DNA from: JBDSYA01 sp039925865
Lineage (GTDB): Bacteria; Bacteroidota; Ignavibacteria; Tepidaquicellales; Tepidaquicellaceae
Length of the DNA: 14,037 nt
Direction of reading: 5' to 3'
Assembly: GCA_039925865.1 (NCBI GenBank)
Contig: JBDSYA010000016.1
Coordinates: 1-14,037 of the forward strand
Every line of letters starts with the position of its first letter. Within the stretch, counting starts at the first letter, position 1. The position numbers were made by a program, and so were the translations under genes. Shown piece after piece: positions 1 to 6,938 of the stretch. The notes beneath the pieces are model-generated. The model saw nothing but the letters and a program-made list of their open reading frames with translations. It had not been told where the DNA came from and made no database searches.

Positions 1-522
1 TCCCACTACTTCAATATGTCTGAATGCAATATAAACGTTTTGTCCTGCAACTTGATTAAGACTAACTGCACGTCTGTAGTAAACATTTGGTGTTAAGGCC
101 TCTAAGTCAATATGCACAGGGATGAGAAAATCGTTAAAGCTCCCAACTGCATTATTGGTTGTTGAATACTTAATTTCTAGCCTGCCATTGGCTGAGAGAA
201 GATAGTTTGAGCTTATATAATACACCAGAGAATCTCCTGTTGAAATGGGAATCTGAGGTGTTATAAGCCAGTTATCAGCTAGAATTCCTCCCGCAGATAA
301 TATGCAGGCTGGAGCGGTTTTAAAGTTAGATGTTGACCTGCCCCAATCGCCGGCATTTAGCGCCCCCGCAACATGAACTTTTGTCCATCCCGCAGGCATA
401 AATGATGGTGGTGTAAAGCTCTCGTTCAATTTGGTCGCGGAAAATAAATTTGCATTAATAAAAAGGGTTGAAACAATAACTAACAGGAAACGATGAATCT
501 GTAACTTGGTAAGGTTTCTCAT
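1..522 (-). CDS. Secreted cleaved-adhesin / choice-of-anchor J domain protein (5' part, runs off left edge)
   Basis: The reverse frame is open from an ATG at 522-520 to base 1, giving 174 codons with no stop, so only the N-terminal part is in the window. Residues 1-29 form a signal peptide (basic MRNLTK start, hydrophobic core, cut near LFSA). The mature part has hallmarks of the choice-of-anchor J / Cleaved_Adhesin beta-jelly-roll: an ESF...PAGWT opening, then DNWLITPQI, a SLVYYIS strand and a VYIAFRH strand. Such domains occur in exported proteins of Bacteroidota and relatives, often ahead of a C-terminal sorting domain; that end is not visible here. A real Shine-Dalgarno-like AGAGGA lies 8 bases before the ATG, which is unusual in this window and fixes the start. 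Substrate or partner cannot be told. Confidence 0.8.
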   Translation of the reverse strand, partial: MRNLTKLQIHRFLLVIVSTLFINANLFSATKLNESFTPPSFMPAGWTKVHVAGALNAGDWGRSTSNFKTAPACILSAGGILADNWLITPQIPISTGDSLVYYISSNYLLSANGRLEIKYSTTNNAVGSFNDFLIPVHIDLEALTPNVYYRRAVSLNQVAGQNVYIAFRHIEVVG

Positions 523-1038
523 TGTGGGTATCCTCTATTTAATTAATTTAAAAAAAATTTAAAGCTAATAAAGTTGGGCAATTCTTCGTCAGAGACGAAT
601 TCTAACTTTAATTTATCAAGTACCTAACAATATAATTAATACTTACAAAAAGCTTTCAAAAGGAAATAACTTTTCGGGCATATTGAGAATTTATTATTCG
701 TGAATGAAAAGTTATTTATTAGTGAGGCAACTAAAGTTTGAAAAATTACTTTTGAAGGTGTAATTGAGTGGTTTTTTTTGGACAACAATTTTAGCCGTCA
801 AAGAACGCAATAAACTTTATTAAACTACAGATCGCAGAACCAAATGTATATAAGTATAATCACCTATTTATCTGGAGAAAATCAGATCGGATTGCCTCAC
901 AAAAAAAGGTAACCATTACTATAATAATGAGCAAAAAATCACGTAGGGAATATACAATATTCCTTTTTTTAATGAGGCAACTGGTTAAAGGAATTTATAA
1001 ATTTAGGTATGCTAGTCAAAGAATTTTTTAAAGATAGA
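523..1038. other. Long AT-rich spacer between adhesin gene and GNAT remnant
   Basis: No gene could be supported here. It holds the leader of the adhesin gene, with an imperfect inverted repeat at 570-609 (arms AAAGTT/AACTTT outside, CGTC/GACG around an AGA loop), and an intrinsic terminator near 946-970. A 22-codon plus-strand ORF at 844-912 ends just before that terminator but has no recognisable product. The 8-mer TGAGGCAA occurs twice directly (near 723 and 973) and once inverted (near 892-899), too short to call a repeat. Confidence 0.5.
946..970 (+). terminator. Rho-independent terminator with no clear upstream gene
   Basis: Perfect 7-bp stem GGAATAT / ATATTCC (947-953 and 957-963) with an ACA triloop, extendable by a G-T and an A-T pair, followed directly by a run of seven or more T. 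The T run follows only on the plus strand. The nearest convincing genes are all on the minus strand, so it ends an unrecognised short plus transcript or is left over from a lost gene. Confidence 0.6.
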
Positions 1039-1215
1039 TTAGCTTAAATCAAAGTCTGTAAATTTCTCTGTATCAGTACCGTCAAATACATAAGATTCCC
1101 AGACCGATCTGTCCTTGGAAATATTTATAAGTTCAGGGAAATGTTTTTTTTCGAAAGGGATAAGACCAACTGATTTTCCTTAAAGTAAGTTATTCAGATC
1201 AATCCAATAATTCAT
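1039..1215 (-). pseudogene. Broken N-terminal fragment of a GNAT acetyltransferase
   Basis: An ATG at 1215-1213 opens a reverse frame reading MNYWIDLNNLL, then an in-frame TAA (1182-1180), then GKSVGLIPFEKKHFPELI and on through SVWESYVFDGTDTEKF to a TAA at 1041-1039. The order L-x-P-(L/F)-E-x-x-HF-x-EL, a short spacer, W, and DGTD-x-EKF is the usual N-terminus of RimJ/RimL-type GNAT proteins (about 180 residues). Only about 58 residues remain; the acetyl-CoA binding core is absent. The internal stop plus truncation argue for a dead gene. It lies 73 bases past the hmgA stop, on the same strand. Confidence 0.65.
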
Positions 1216-1288
1216 TGAGATGTTTGCAAAGTAATTGAATATTGTTACTTTTTATATGAAAATTACTAACTGAAAACTGATAATCGCT

Positions 1289-2479
1289 TTACTGTCCTTC
1301 GTTGATCAGCTCAACGGGCTCTTTTTCATTCCAGCTTAGATAGTATTTAGCATCATTCATATCTTCAGCAAATTTTGTAAGCTTAAGCGGTCTGAAAGTA
1401 TCCATCATTACTGCAGTTTCGAGAGTTTCTTTTTTACCGAGATTTGCTTCGACAGTTCCGGGATGAGGTCCATGCGGAATTCCGTTGGGATGAAGGCTTA
1501 TCGATGCAAACTCCACTCCTTTTCTGCTTGCAAAATTACCATCAACATAATACAGCATTTCATCGGAATCCAGATTGCTGTGATTATAAGGAATTGGTAC
1601 TGACAAAGGATGGTAATCCAGCAGCCTCGGACAAAACGAACAAATTACAAAACCCGGCGCAGCAAAAGTCTGGTGAATTGGTGGAGGCATGTGGATCTTA
1701 CCGGTGATAGGCATGAAATCTTCAATATTAAATATCCATGGGTAATAACATCCGTCCCATCCGACAACATCAAACGGGTGAAATTCATAATGTATAGAAA
1801 CGATCTGTTCGCCTTTCTTTACTTTGATTACAAAATCTCCCTTCTCATCAAAAGTTACCATATCTTCCGGTGCCTTGATATCTCTTTCACAATAAGGCGA
1901 ATGTTCCATCAATTGTCCGTGCTTGTTGCGGTATCTGTTGGGAGTTGTGATTGGGCCATTTGATTCAAACATAAGATATCTTGCTTCTTCAGTTTCATGG
2001 ACAAGCTTGTAAATTATTCCACGGGGAATAACAATATAATCTCCTTCTTTGAATCTCATATATCCAAACTGGCTTTGAAGTACACCCTGACCTTCATGTA
2101 TAAATATAACTTCATCACATAATGCATTTTTATAGAAATAATCCATCTGCTTCTCAGGTCTGCAGACACTCATCACAACATCGTTATTATACATAATCGG
2201 TTTGCGGCCGCTTAATGCATCGCCTTCTTTTTTTGCAGGCTTTGTTCTGAAATGATATGGCCGGAGTGATGCATCTTTCCATTCTTCGATTTTTAAGATC
2301 TCAACCTGTGAAGAAATTTCTTTTATCATTGCAGGTGAATTGATATGATATGCGTTAGAATAAATACTGTCAAATCCTACCGTCGAAAAAAGTTCTTCCT
2401 TATAAAGCGATCCGTCCTTTTGCCTGAACTGTGTATGTCTTTTTTGAGGTATGGTACCGAGCTTATGATAATAAGGCAT
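1289..2479 (-). CDS. hmgA: Homogentisate 1,2-dioxygenase
   Basis: A 396-residue non-haem Fe(II) cupin enzyme that opens the ring of homogentisate with O2 to give maleylacetoacetate, in aerobic tyrosine/phenylalanine breakdown in the cytosol. The N-terminal cupin-like half has FIHEGQG (126-132) and GDYIVIPRG (146-154). The C-terminal half holds the metal site: by alignment from memory with the human enzyme (His335, Glu341, His371), the iron ligands should be His300, Glu307 and His336 (YNHSNLDSDE ... IPHGPHPG), with His263 in the place of the catalytic base. The length fits the short Bacteroidota-type enzyme (human 445). The ATG is preceded by pure AT sequence with no ribosome binding site. It follows trxB by 68 bp on the same strand. 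No other homogentisate pathway gene is in the window. All key residues are present. Confidence 0.93.
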   Translation of the reverse strand: MPYYHKLGTIPQKRHTQFRQKDGSLYKEELFSTVGFDSIYSNAYHINSPAMIKEISSQVEILKIEEWKDASLRPYHFRTKPAKKEGDALSGRKPIMYNNDVVMSVCRPEKQMDYFYKNALCDEVIFIHEGQGVLQSQFGYMRFKEGDYIVIPRGIIYKLVHETEEARYLMFESNGPITTPNRYRNKHGQLMEHSPYCERDIKAPEDMVTFDEKGDFVIKVKKGEQIVSIHYEFHPFDVVGWDGCYYPWIFNIEDFMPITGKIHMPPPIHQTFAAPGFVICSFCPRLLDYHPLSVPIPYNHSNLDSDEMLYYVDGNFASRKGVEFASISLHPNGIPHGPHPGTVEANLGKKETLETAVMMDTFRPLKLTKFAEDMNDAKYYLSWNEKEPVELINEGQ

Positions 2480-2493
2480 TATATATAATTATA

Positions 2494-2511
2494 AATTTAA
2501 AATTTTAAATT
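2494..2511. promoter_or_regulatory. Perfect 18-bp AT palindrome just upstream of hmgA
   Basis: AATTTAAAA followed directly by TTTTAAATT is a perfect 18-bp palindrome whose near edge is 14 bases before the hmgA ATG, in the trxB-hmgA spacer. It could be an operator, a promoter upstream element or a cruciform-prone site. It is built only of A and T in an AT-rich spacer, so chance is a fair alternative. Confidence 0.25.
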
Positions 2512-2547
2512 ATAGATTAAAAAACTTATAAGTCAAACTGTTATTTA

Positions 2548-3543
2548 TTAAATATTAACTGCTATTTGCTCTTCATATTCTTTCAATTCCAAGTATCTTT
2601 CCGCATCAATAGCCGCCATGCAGCCTGTTCCCGCAGCTGTAATTGCCTGCCGGTAGTAGCTATCTTGAACGTCTCCACACGCAAATACTCCTTCAATGTT
2701 GGTTTCAGATGTTGATTTTTTTGTGATGAGATATCCGGTTTCGTCCATATCAAGAACTCCTTTAAAAATTCCTGAGTTTGGTTCGTGCCCAATAGCAACA
2801 AAGAATCCCGAACACTCAATTTCAGAAACTTCATCTGTTTTTAAATTTTTAACTCTGATACCTGTTACAGTTTTTCTGTCATCTTCGACCTTACCAAGAA
2901 CTTCTTCAACAACTGTATTAAAAACAAATCTTATCTTTGGATTAGTTTTAGCTCTGTCCTGCATAATCTTTGATGCCCTCATTTCCTCTCTTCGGTGTAT
3001 CACAATGACTTCGCTTGCATGTCTTGTGAGATAATTTGCTTCTTCCATTGCAGTGTCACCGCCGCCGATCACCACCACTTTCATTCCTCTGAAAAAAAAT
3101 CCGTCACAGGTCGCGCATGATGAAACTCCGTATCCCATAAATACTTTTTCCGATTCAAGTCCAAGCCACTTTGCGGATGCGCCGGTAGAAACTATAAGTG
3201 TTTCAGCAAAATATTCTTTATCCTCTTCATCCATTAATCTGAACGGTCTTTTGGAAAGATCAGCTTTGATAATATTTCTGAAAACAGAGCATGCACCAAA
3301 TCTGTAAGCCTGCTTGCGCATAATGTCCATAAGTTCAGGTCCCTGTATTCCATGTTCAAAACCCGGATAGTTCTCAACTTCAGTTGTGATTGTTAACTGC
3401 CCTCCCGGCTGATGTCCTTCAAATATCAAAGGATTAAGACTGGCTCTTCCCGCATAAAGCGCCGCAGTCAGACCTGCCGGCCCGGATCCGATTATAATCA
3501 CTTTGTAATGGTGTGGCGAAGTACCGTTATGATTGCTGTTCAT
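2548..3543 (-). CDS. trxB: Thioredoxin reductase (NADPH)
   Basis: A 331-residue flavoprotein that passes electrons from NADPH through FAD and a redox dithiol to thioredoxin in the cytosol. The FAD-binding Rossmann motif GSGPAG is at 19-24, the redox-active CATC at 143-146, the NADPH-binding GGGDTAM at 160-166, and HRR at 183-185 fits a 2'-phosphate (NADPH) pocket. The closing FAD motif FACGDVQD (288-294) is followed by QAITAAGTGCMAAIDAERYL. Length and motif order match the low-molecular-weight bacterial type throughout. The start has about ten residues more than a minimal TrxB (His/Asn-rich MNSNHNGTSPHH). No Shine-Dalgarno is seen. It begins 30 bp after the TPR gene, so the two are probably co-transcribed; hmgA may follow on the same message. 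Confidence 0.95.
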   Translation of the reverse strand: MNSNHNGTSPHHYKVIIIGSGPAGLTAALYAGRASLNPLIFEGHQPGGQLTITTEVENYPGFEHGIQGPELMDIMRKQAYRFGACSVFRNIIKADLSKRPFRLMDEEDKEYFAETLIVSTGASAKWLGLESEKVFMGYGVSSCATCDGFFFRGMKVVVIGGGDTAMEEANYLTRHASEVIVIHRREEMRASKIMQDRAKTNPKIRFVFNTVVEEVLGKVEDDRKTVTGIRVKNLKTDEVSEIECSGFFVAIGHEPNSGIFKGVLDMDETGYLITKKSTSETNIEGVFACGDVQDSYYRQAITAAGTGCMAAIDAERYLELKEYEEQIAVNI

Positions 3544-3573
3544 TTAAAATTGTTCTTAATATTTTTAAATATT

Positions 3574-5280
3574 TTAACCTATTCTTGTTGCTTCTATTTT
3601 TTCGCGAAGAGATTTGTTAACGGGATTTTTTTCAATGGACAGCTGCCAGTATTTAACAGCATTAATATTGTCATTCATTGCGCTGTAAATGTCTCCAAGA
3701 TGTTCGAGCACAACTGCGCTGTTGCCATTCACTGCAAGGGATTTTTCAATAAATTCTTTTGCAAGTTTATATTTTTTTAATTTAAAATAAATCCAACCTA
3801 TAGTATCCAGATAAGATGCATTTCCCGGATCTTTTCCAACTGCTATCTTTGACATTGAAAGCGCACTTTCAAGTTTCGTATTTCTTTCCGATAAATTATA
3901 AGCATAGTTATTCAGAGTAAGAGGATTTTCAGGATCTATCCTTAAAGCTCTTTCATACATTTCTTCAGACTTTATATAAAATCCCTGATTGTCGTAAGCA
4001 AGTGCCAGTGTTGACAGTACACCTACATCGTTTGGATTTAAGTCAATAGCTTTTTCAAAAAATGGAATTGCATCAGCTTCCTTATTACCTCTCTGAAGCG
4101 TAAGTCCTTTTATATAATTAAGCCGGTAATCATCAGGAAATTTTGAAAGTCCTTGATCAAGTGTAACAAGGGCTTCATTCACTGCGCCTTCCTGATAATA
4201 TAAAAATCCAACGTTAATATAAACTTCTCTGGAAGTGTCGGCAAACTCTATAGCTTTTAGGAACTTTTCTTTATAATCATTTTCATTCTTATTCAAAACA
4301 TCAATTGCGCCCAGATAATAATAAGGGATCCAGTGATCAGGATACTCATTGTTCAGACTTGTAAAAATACTCTTTGCAATTTCCATTGAAGATCTGTCCT
4401 GAGAGATCAGATTATAATACAGCTCACCGATCTGAACTTTCTCCCAGTATCCGAGAGAATCTTTCCCGAGCATTCTTCCAAAATTTTCAAAAGCTTTATC
4501 GCTTTCATTTTGCTTGAAATAAATTTTTACAAGCTCAGTCTGTACACCTTTGTCATCAGGATTGAGTGTGAAAATTTCTTCGAAAACTTTTCTGGCATCT
4601 TCTTGCTGATCATTCTTCAAATAAAGAGAAGCTAAAAGTTTTTTTATTTCTATATTGTAAGGATCTATCGTAAGAATATTTTCAAGAACTTCAGCAGCTT
4701 TTACATAATCCCTGTAGTTAATATAAATATCATACATTTTATTCAGCACATCAAAATCATAACCTAACTTGGAGGTTATCTTTTCATAAATGACGATTGC
4801 TTTTGCCGGCATTTTCAATTCCTGATACAGTCTTGCCAGGGAATACAAGCCGTATGTGTATGTGGAATCCAGCGACAGAATCTTTTCATAAGTATTCGCG
4901 GCTTTGGCAAAATCCTTACGCGCAATATAAATATTAGAAAGTATTTCGAGGTAGTTAGGATTATCGGAATCTAAATTTAAAGCATTAGTTATTTCAATTA
5001 ATGCCTCATCATATTTGGAAAGTTTAAAATATACTTCAGCAAGAGCATGATAGATACCCGGTGCTTTGTCATACTTGAGTGCTGTTCTGAAGTTTTCAAC
5101 AGCCTGAATGTAGTTGTTTTTGAGCTCGAGAGTTTTGCCTTCAATGAAATAAAATATTGCTTTTTCATTGTCGGAAACTTTGTCCCTGTCAGATTTTTTT
5201 TGCGAATACGAAATATTACTGAAGCAAATAATGAATGATATTACAATCGGAAGATTGAATCTCAGTATTTTAAATAACAT
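3574..5280 (-). CDS. Exported TPR-repeat protein
   Basis: 568 residues made almost wholly of tetratricopeptide repeats. Residues 1-27 are a signal peptide (MLFKILRF, a long hydrophobic stretch, then SYSQ), so it should act in the periplasm or at the outer membrane. From about residue 41 to 554 I count some 15 consecutive 33-35-residue repeats with the usual W/Y-G-Y-A-P pattern (for example AIPFFEKAIDLNPND near 404-418). The C-terminal block NNYAYNLSER ... LDTIGWIYFKL ... LEHLGDIYSAM is the common arrangement of bacterial TPR proteins linked to cell-envelope functions. TPRs bind proteins; the partner is unknown. No enzyme domain is present. The gene is followed after 30 bp by trxB; that spacer holds only an AT inverted repeat (3558-3573). 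No Shine-Dalgarno is seen before the ATG. Confidence 0.9.
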   Translation of the reverse strand: MLFKILRFNLPIVISFIICFSNISYSQKKSDRDKVSDNEKAIFYFIEGKTLELKNNYIQAVENFRTALKYDKAPGIYHALAEVYFKLSKYDEALIEITNALNLDSDNPNYLEILSNIYIARKDFAKAANTYEKILSLDSTYTYGLYSLARLYQELKMPAKAIVIYEKITSKLGYDFDVLNKMYDIYINYRDYVKAAEVLENILTIDPYNIEIKKLLASLYLKNDQQEDARKVFEEIFTLNPDDKGVQTELVKIYFKQNESDKAFENFGRMLGKDSLGYWEKVQIGELYYNLISQDRSSMEIAKSIFTSLNNEYPDHWIPYYYLGAIDVLNKNENDYKEKFLKAIEFADTSREVYINVGFLYYQEGAVNEALVTLDQGLSKFPDDYRLNYIKGLTLQRGNKEADAIPFFEKAIDLNPNDVGVLSTLALAYDNQGFYIKSEEMYERALRIDPENPLTLNNYAYNLSERNTKLESALSMSKIAVGKDPGNASYLDTIGWIYFKLKKYKLAKEFIEKSLAVNGNSAVVLEHLGDIYSAMNDNINAVKYWQLSIEKNPVNKSLREKIEATRIG

Positions 5281-5359
5281 ATAGTAAAATAAATTCTATG
5301 GTTTGAACAAACAACACAGATTTTCCTGTCATTTATAATACAGTTGTAGAAATTAAAAG

Positions 5360-5381
5360 GTTCATTTGAGAAATAATGAAC
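5360..5381 (-). terminator. Weak hairpin between DinB-family and TPR genes
   Basis: Seven-base arms GTTCATT / AATGAAC (5360-5366 and 5375-5381) around an 8-base loop. Read on the minus strand the stem is followed by CTTTTAATTT, a poor T tract. It lies 41 bases after the DinB-family stop codon, so it could be a weak terminator; the AT-rich stem makes this uncertain. Confidence 0.3.
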
Positions 5382-5422
5382 TCTCATTGTTTAAAAATGT
5401 GCTTCACTTAAGTTTTCAAAAG

Positions 5423-5884
5423 TTAAAGATTGCCGGCGCGCTTTTTGATAAGATTGATCTGTCCTCTGTGATTTATCTCATCCTCAAAAACATGAAACCA
5501 TAAATGATAATAGTTGGACTCAAATTTTCCGATTGAAATTCTTGTCTCAAGCCATTCATCATCTTTTTCTTTCATAAGTTCATAAGTCTTGTTCCGTACT
5601 TCATTTAGTTTAGCAACATAATAGTTAAGATCATTTCCCAGAATCTCTTTTCGTCCCTGTTCACCTAATTCAGCAGCTGCCTGCCAGATCTTAAATTCCT
5701 CATCAGTTAATTCACGATTTTCCAATGATAATTTTTGATAATAAAGATCTGTTGATGCAATATGAAGTAACAATGCTCCTATAGAATTACTTTTATCATC
5801 CAATTGATAATCAAGCTCATTTGTACTAAGTTTTTCCACAGATTTAAGTGTTGTAAATCTGGAATAGTTCATCATGCATATCAA
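5423..5884 (-). CDS. DinB/DUF664 family four-helix-bundle protein, probably frameshifted at its 5' end
   Basis: The open frame gives 153 residues from a TTG at 5884-5882, but that is unlikely to be the true start: homology-like coding continues upstream in frame (EQIILVTDLHGYTPHIDRL) until a TGA at 5944-5942, where the reading jumps frame (see the entry at 5885-5961). The family is DinB/DUF664, metal-binding four-helix bundles often tied to stress responses or small-thiol transfer. Signs are MMNYSRFTTLKSV, the SNSIGALLLHIA helix (His41) and the C-terminal HVFEDEINHRGQI with His131 and His139; three histidines are the usual metal ligands. With the missing 5' part the protein would be about 179 residues, normal for the family. 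It is 142 bp from the TPR gene and separated by a weak hairpin. It may still be made from an internal start, may be a pseudogene, or the break may be a sequence error. Confidence 0.75.
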   Translation of the reverse strand: MICMMNYSRFTTLKSVEKLSTNELDYQLDDKSNSIGALLLHIASTDLYYQKLSLENRELTDEEFKIWQAAAELGEQGRKEILGNDLNYYVAKLNEVRNKTYELMKEKDDEWLETRISIGKFESNYYHLWFHVFEDEINHRGQINLIKKRAGNL

Positions 5885-5961
5885 ACGGTCTATATGAGGA
5901 GTGTATCCGTGAAGGTCTGTTACTAAAATAATTTGTTCTGGTCAATGACTGTATTGCTCAT
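5885..5961 (-). pseudogene. Out-of-frame 5' end of the DinB/DUF664 gene
   Basis: An ATG at 5961-5959 opens MSNTVIDQNKLF and stops at 5925-5923. In the -1 frame, from CCA at 5941, the sequence reads PEQIILVTDLHGYTPHIDRL and flows without a break into the DinB-family protein. Adding one base near 5941-5943 would join them as MSNTVI-x-PEQIILV, the typical N-terminus of this family. The break lies in a GACCAG context, not in a long homopolymer. Confidence 0.6.
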
Positions 5962-6001
5962 AAAGTTTACTTGTTTAAGTTTCAATTGGTAATTTGTTAA
6001 A

Positions 6002-6151
6002 TTAATTCTTCCAATTTTCAAACTCAATGAGAATCTCTAACATTATATTTAAGTCTGATTCTTCTATGCGAGGATAATTCATATTGAATGTAAAAACTGA
6101 ATGGATTAATTTGCTGGACCCTATTTGATAACCAAATTTATACTTCGTCAT
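6002..6151 (-). CDS. Small unrecognised ORF (49 aa), possibly a C-terminal remnant
   Basis: An ATG at 6151-6149 gives 49 codons ending WKN at a TAA (6004-6002). The residues look protein-like (FGYQIGSSKLIHSVFTF, then NYPRIEESDLNIMLEIL) and the frame stays open upstream, through FIPWLKRILNICKSRLGKF, for a further 24 codons without an ATG. That suggests the tail of a longer, lost gene rather than a complete small protein. I do not recognise the family. Its upstream part overlaps, on the opposite strand, another coding-looking frame (6110-6280), so at most one of them was real in the overlap. It ends 40 bp before the DinB-family 5' end, on the same strand. Confidence 0.3.
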   Translation of the reverse strand: MTKYKFGYQIGSSKLIHSVFTFNMNYPRIEESDLNIMLEILIEFENWKN

Positions 6152-6280
6152 AATCCTGAACTTTCCAAGTCGGGACTTGCAAATATTAAGAATGCGTTTG
6201 AGCCATGGGATGAAGTTGTGAATTTAAATCCGGCTAGACATCCATTGAGAGCATGGGACAAAACGCTTAAGGATTTTTGA
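6110..6280 (+). pseudogene. Unrecognised C-terminal coding remnant
   Basis: The plus frame is open from after a TAA at 6107-6109 to a TGA at 6278-6280 (56 codons) with no ATG start. It reads ITKFILRHNPELSKSGLANI, then NAFEPWDEVVNLNPARHPL and WDKTLKDF. The composition and ending look like the C-terminus of a real protein, but I cannot name the family. The upstream part is gone, so this is most likely a remnant. Confidence 0.35.
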
Positions 6281-6333
6281 TTTTAGATTTTGGATTTAAC
6301 TGTTTTGCGTTGGCGGTATATAAACACAAAACC

Positions 6334-6410
6334 AACTTTAAACCAACTTTAAACCAACTTTAAACCAACTTTAAAAAAACTTTAAAAAAACTTTAAAAAA
6401 ACTTTAAAAA
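6334..6410 (+). repeat. Seven-unit tandem repeat of an 11-bp AT-rich unit
   Basis: Seven exact-length 11-bp units of AACTTTAAA plus two bases. The first three end in CC, the last four in AA, and an extra ACC precedes the array. The C of each unit falls at 6336, 6347, 6358, 6369, 6380, 6391 and 6402. In the last four units A runs of seven recur every 11 bp, close to the helical repeat, so the DNA may be bent. The array sits 57 bp before the start of the small protein gene at 6468. Confidence 0.95.
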
Positions 6411-6467
6411 ATAAAGCGGGGATGCTGAAAACCGATTAGAGTAAGCGAAAAATTTAAAAACATTAAA

Positions 6468-6737
6468 ATGAAAAAGACAATTGTAGCACGACACAAGGTA
6501 AGTGATATCGATACATGGCTCAAAGGACATCAGGAGCGGGTAGAATTATTTTCACCTTCAGTATCTAGTTTTAAAACGTTTCAGGATGCCGATGATCCGA
6601 ATTCAGTAGTATTGGTTATGGAAGTTGAAGATATGGAAAAGCTTAGAGATATGTTGAAAGATCCAAAAAACAAGGAAACTAAAGAACGTCACACAGTAAT
6701 TGAACCTATAATTATGTCAATGCCTGTAGATCTGTAA
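6468..6737 (+). CDS. Small conserved protein, possibly a dimeric alpha/beta-barrel (ABM-like) fold
   Basis: 89 residues with a complete, coding-looking sequence. The order is a beta strand (TIVARHKV), a helix with DTWLKGHQERVELF, a strand with SSFKTFQDADDPNSVVLVMEV, a helix (DMEKLRDMLKDP) and a last strand (IEPIIMSMPV). That beta-alpha-beta-beta-alpha-beta order suits the dimeric ferredoxin-like barrel family, which includes antibiotic-biosynthesis monooxygenase-like and YCII-like proteins; the fold call is an inference from residue pattern. No catalytic residues can be assigned. The ATG lies after A-rich sequence without a Shine-Dalgarno. It is followed by a strong hairpin at 6772-6826, so it is probably transcribed apart from the sigma factor gene 201 bp downstream. 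The 11-bp repeat array lies in its upstream region. Confidence 0.75.
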   Translation: MKKTIVARHKVSDIDTWLKGHQERVELFSPSVSSFKTFQDADDPNSVVLVMEVEDMEKLRDMLKDPKNKETKERHTVIEPIIMSMPVDL

Positions 6738-6771
6738 TCAACAGTATCTTATACTTCTCAGGAGAGTCTTT

Positions 6772-6826
6772 TAACCGTGGCGTTATAACTTCCGTCCTGC
6801 ACGTCACGGTTACAATGGTTTTTTTT
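6772..6826 (+). terminator. Long hairpin with T run, terminator or dispersed palindromic repeat
   Basis: Arms TAACCGTGGCGT (6772-6783) and ACGTCACGGTTA (6801-6812) pair over 12 bp with one G-T wobble around a 17-base loop, and eight T follow at 6819-6826, six bases past the stem. It lies 34 bases after the stop of the small protein gene and would end its transcript. The gap between stem and T run is longer than usual, and the stem is much richer in GC than its surroundings. Confidence 0.6.
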
Positions 6827-6938
6827 ACAGAATTCAATTCTCAATTGGAAGCACATTTTAAAGCAGGACAAATACAAGATTGGTTCAATTAGTAAATTCA
6901 TTTTTAACCGGCAACTTTATCAGACTTCATTATAAAGA

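Noticed and set aside
723..982. TGAGGCAA octamers, two direct and one inverted
   Set aside because: Too short and irregularly spaced to support a repeat or binding site.
1444..1963. Two plus-strand ORFs opposite hmgA
   Set aside because: They lie wholly within the antisense strand of a confident gene and show no domain pattern.
3558..3573. AATATTT/AAATATT inverted repeat in the TPR-trxB spacer
   Set aside because: Made only of A and T with a two-base gap; too weak for a terminator and likely by chance.
2696..3780. Several plus-strand ORFs opposite trxB and the TPR gene
   Set aside because: Shadows of confident minus-strand genes; low-complexity, Cys/Phe/Ser-rich translations.
6301..6331. 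Possible promoter or attC-like site around GCGTTGGCGG and TATATAAAC
   Set aside because: No proper -35/-10 spacing, no FCB-type TAnnTTTG element and no integron core pair could be shown.
6815..6892. 25-codon ORF MVFFTEFNSQLEAHFKAGQI and on
   Set aside because: It starts inside the terminator T run and has no recognisable homology; treated as chance.
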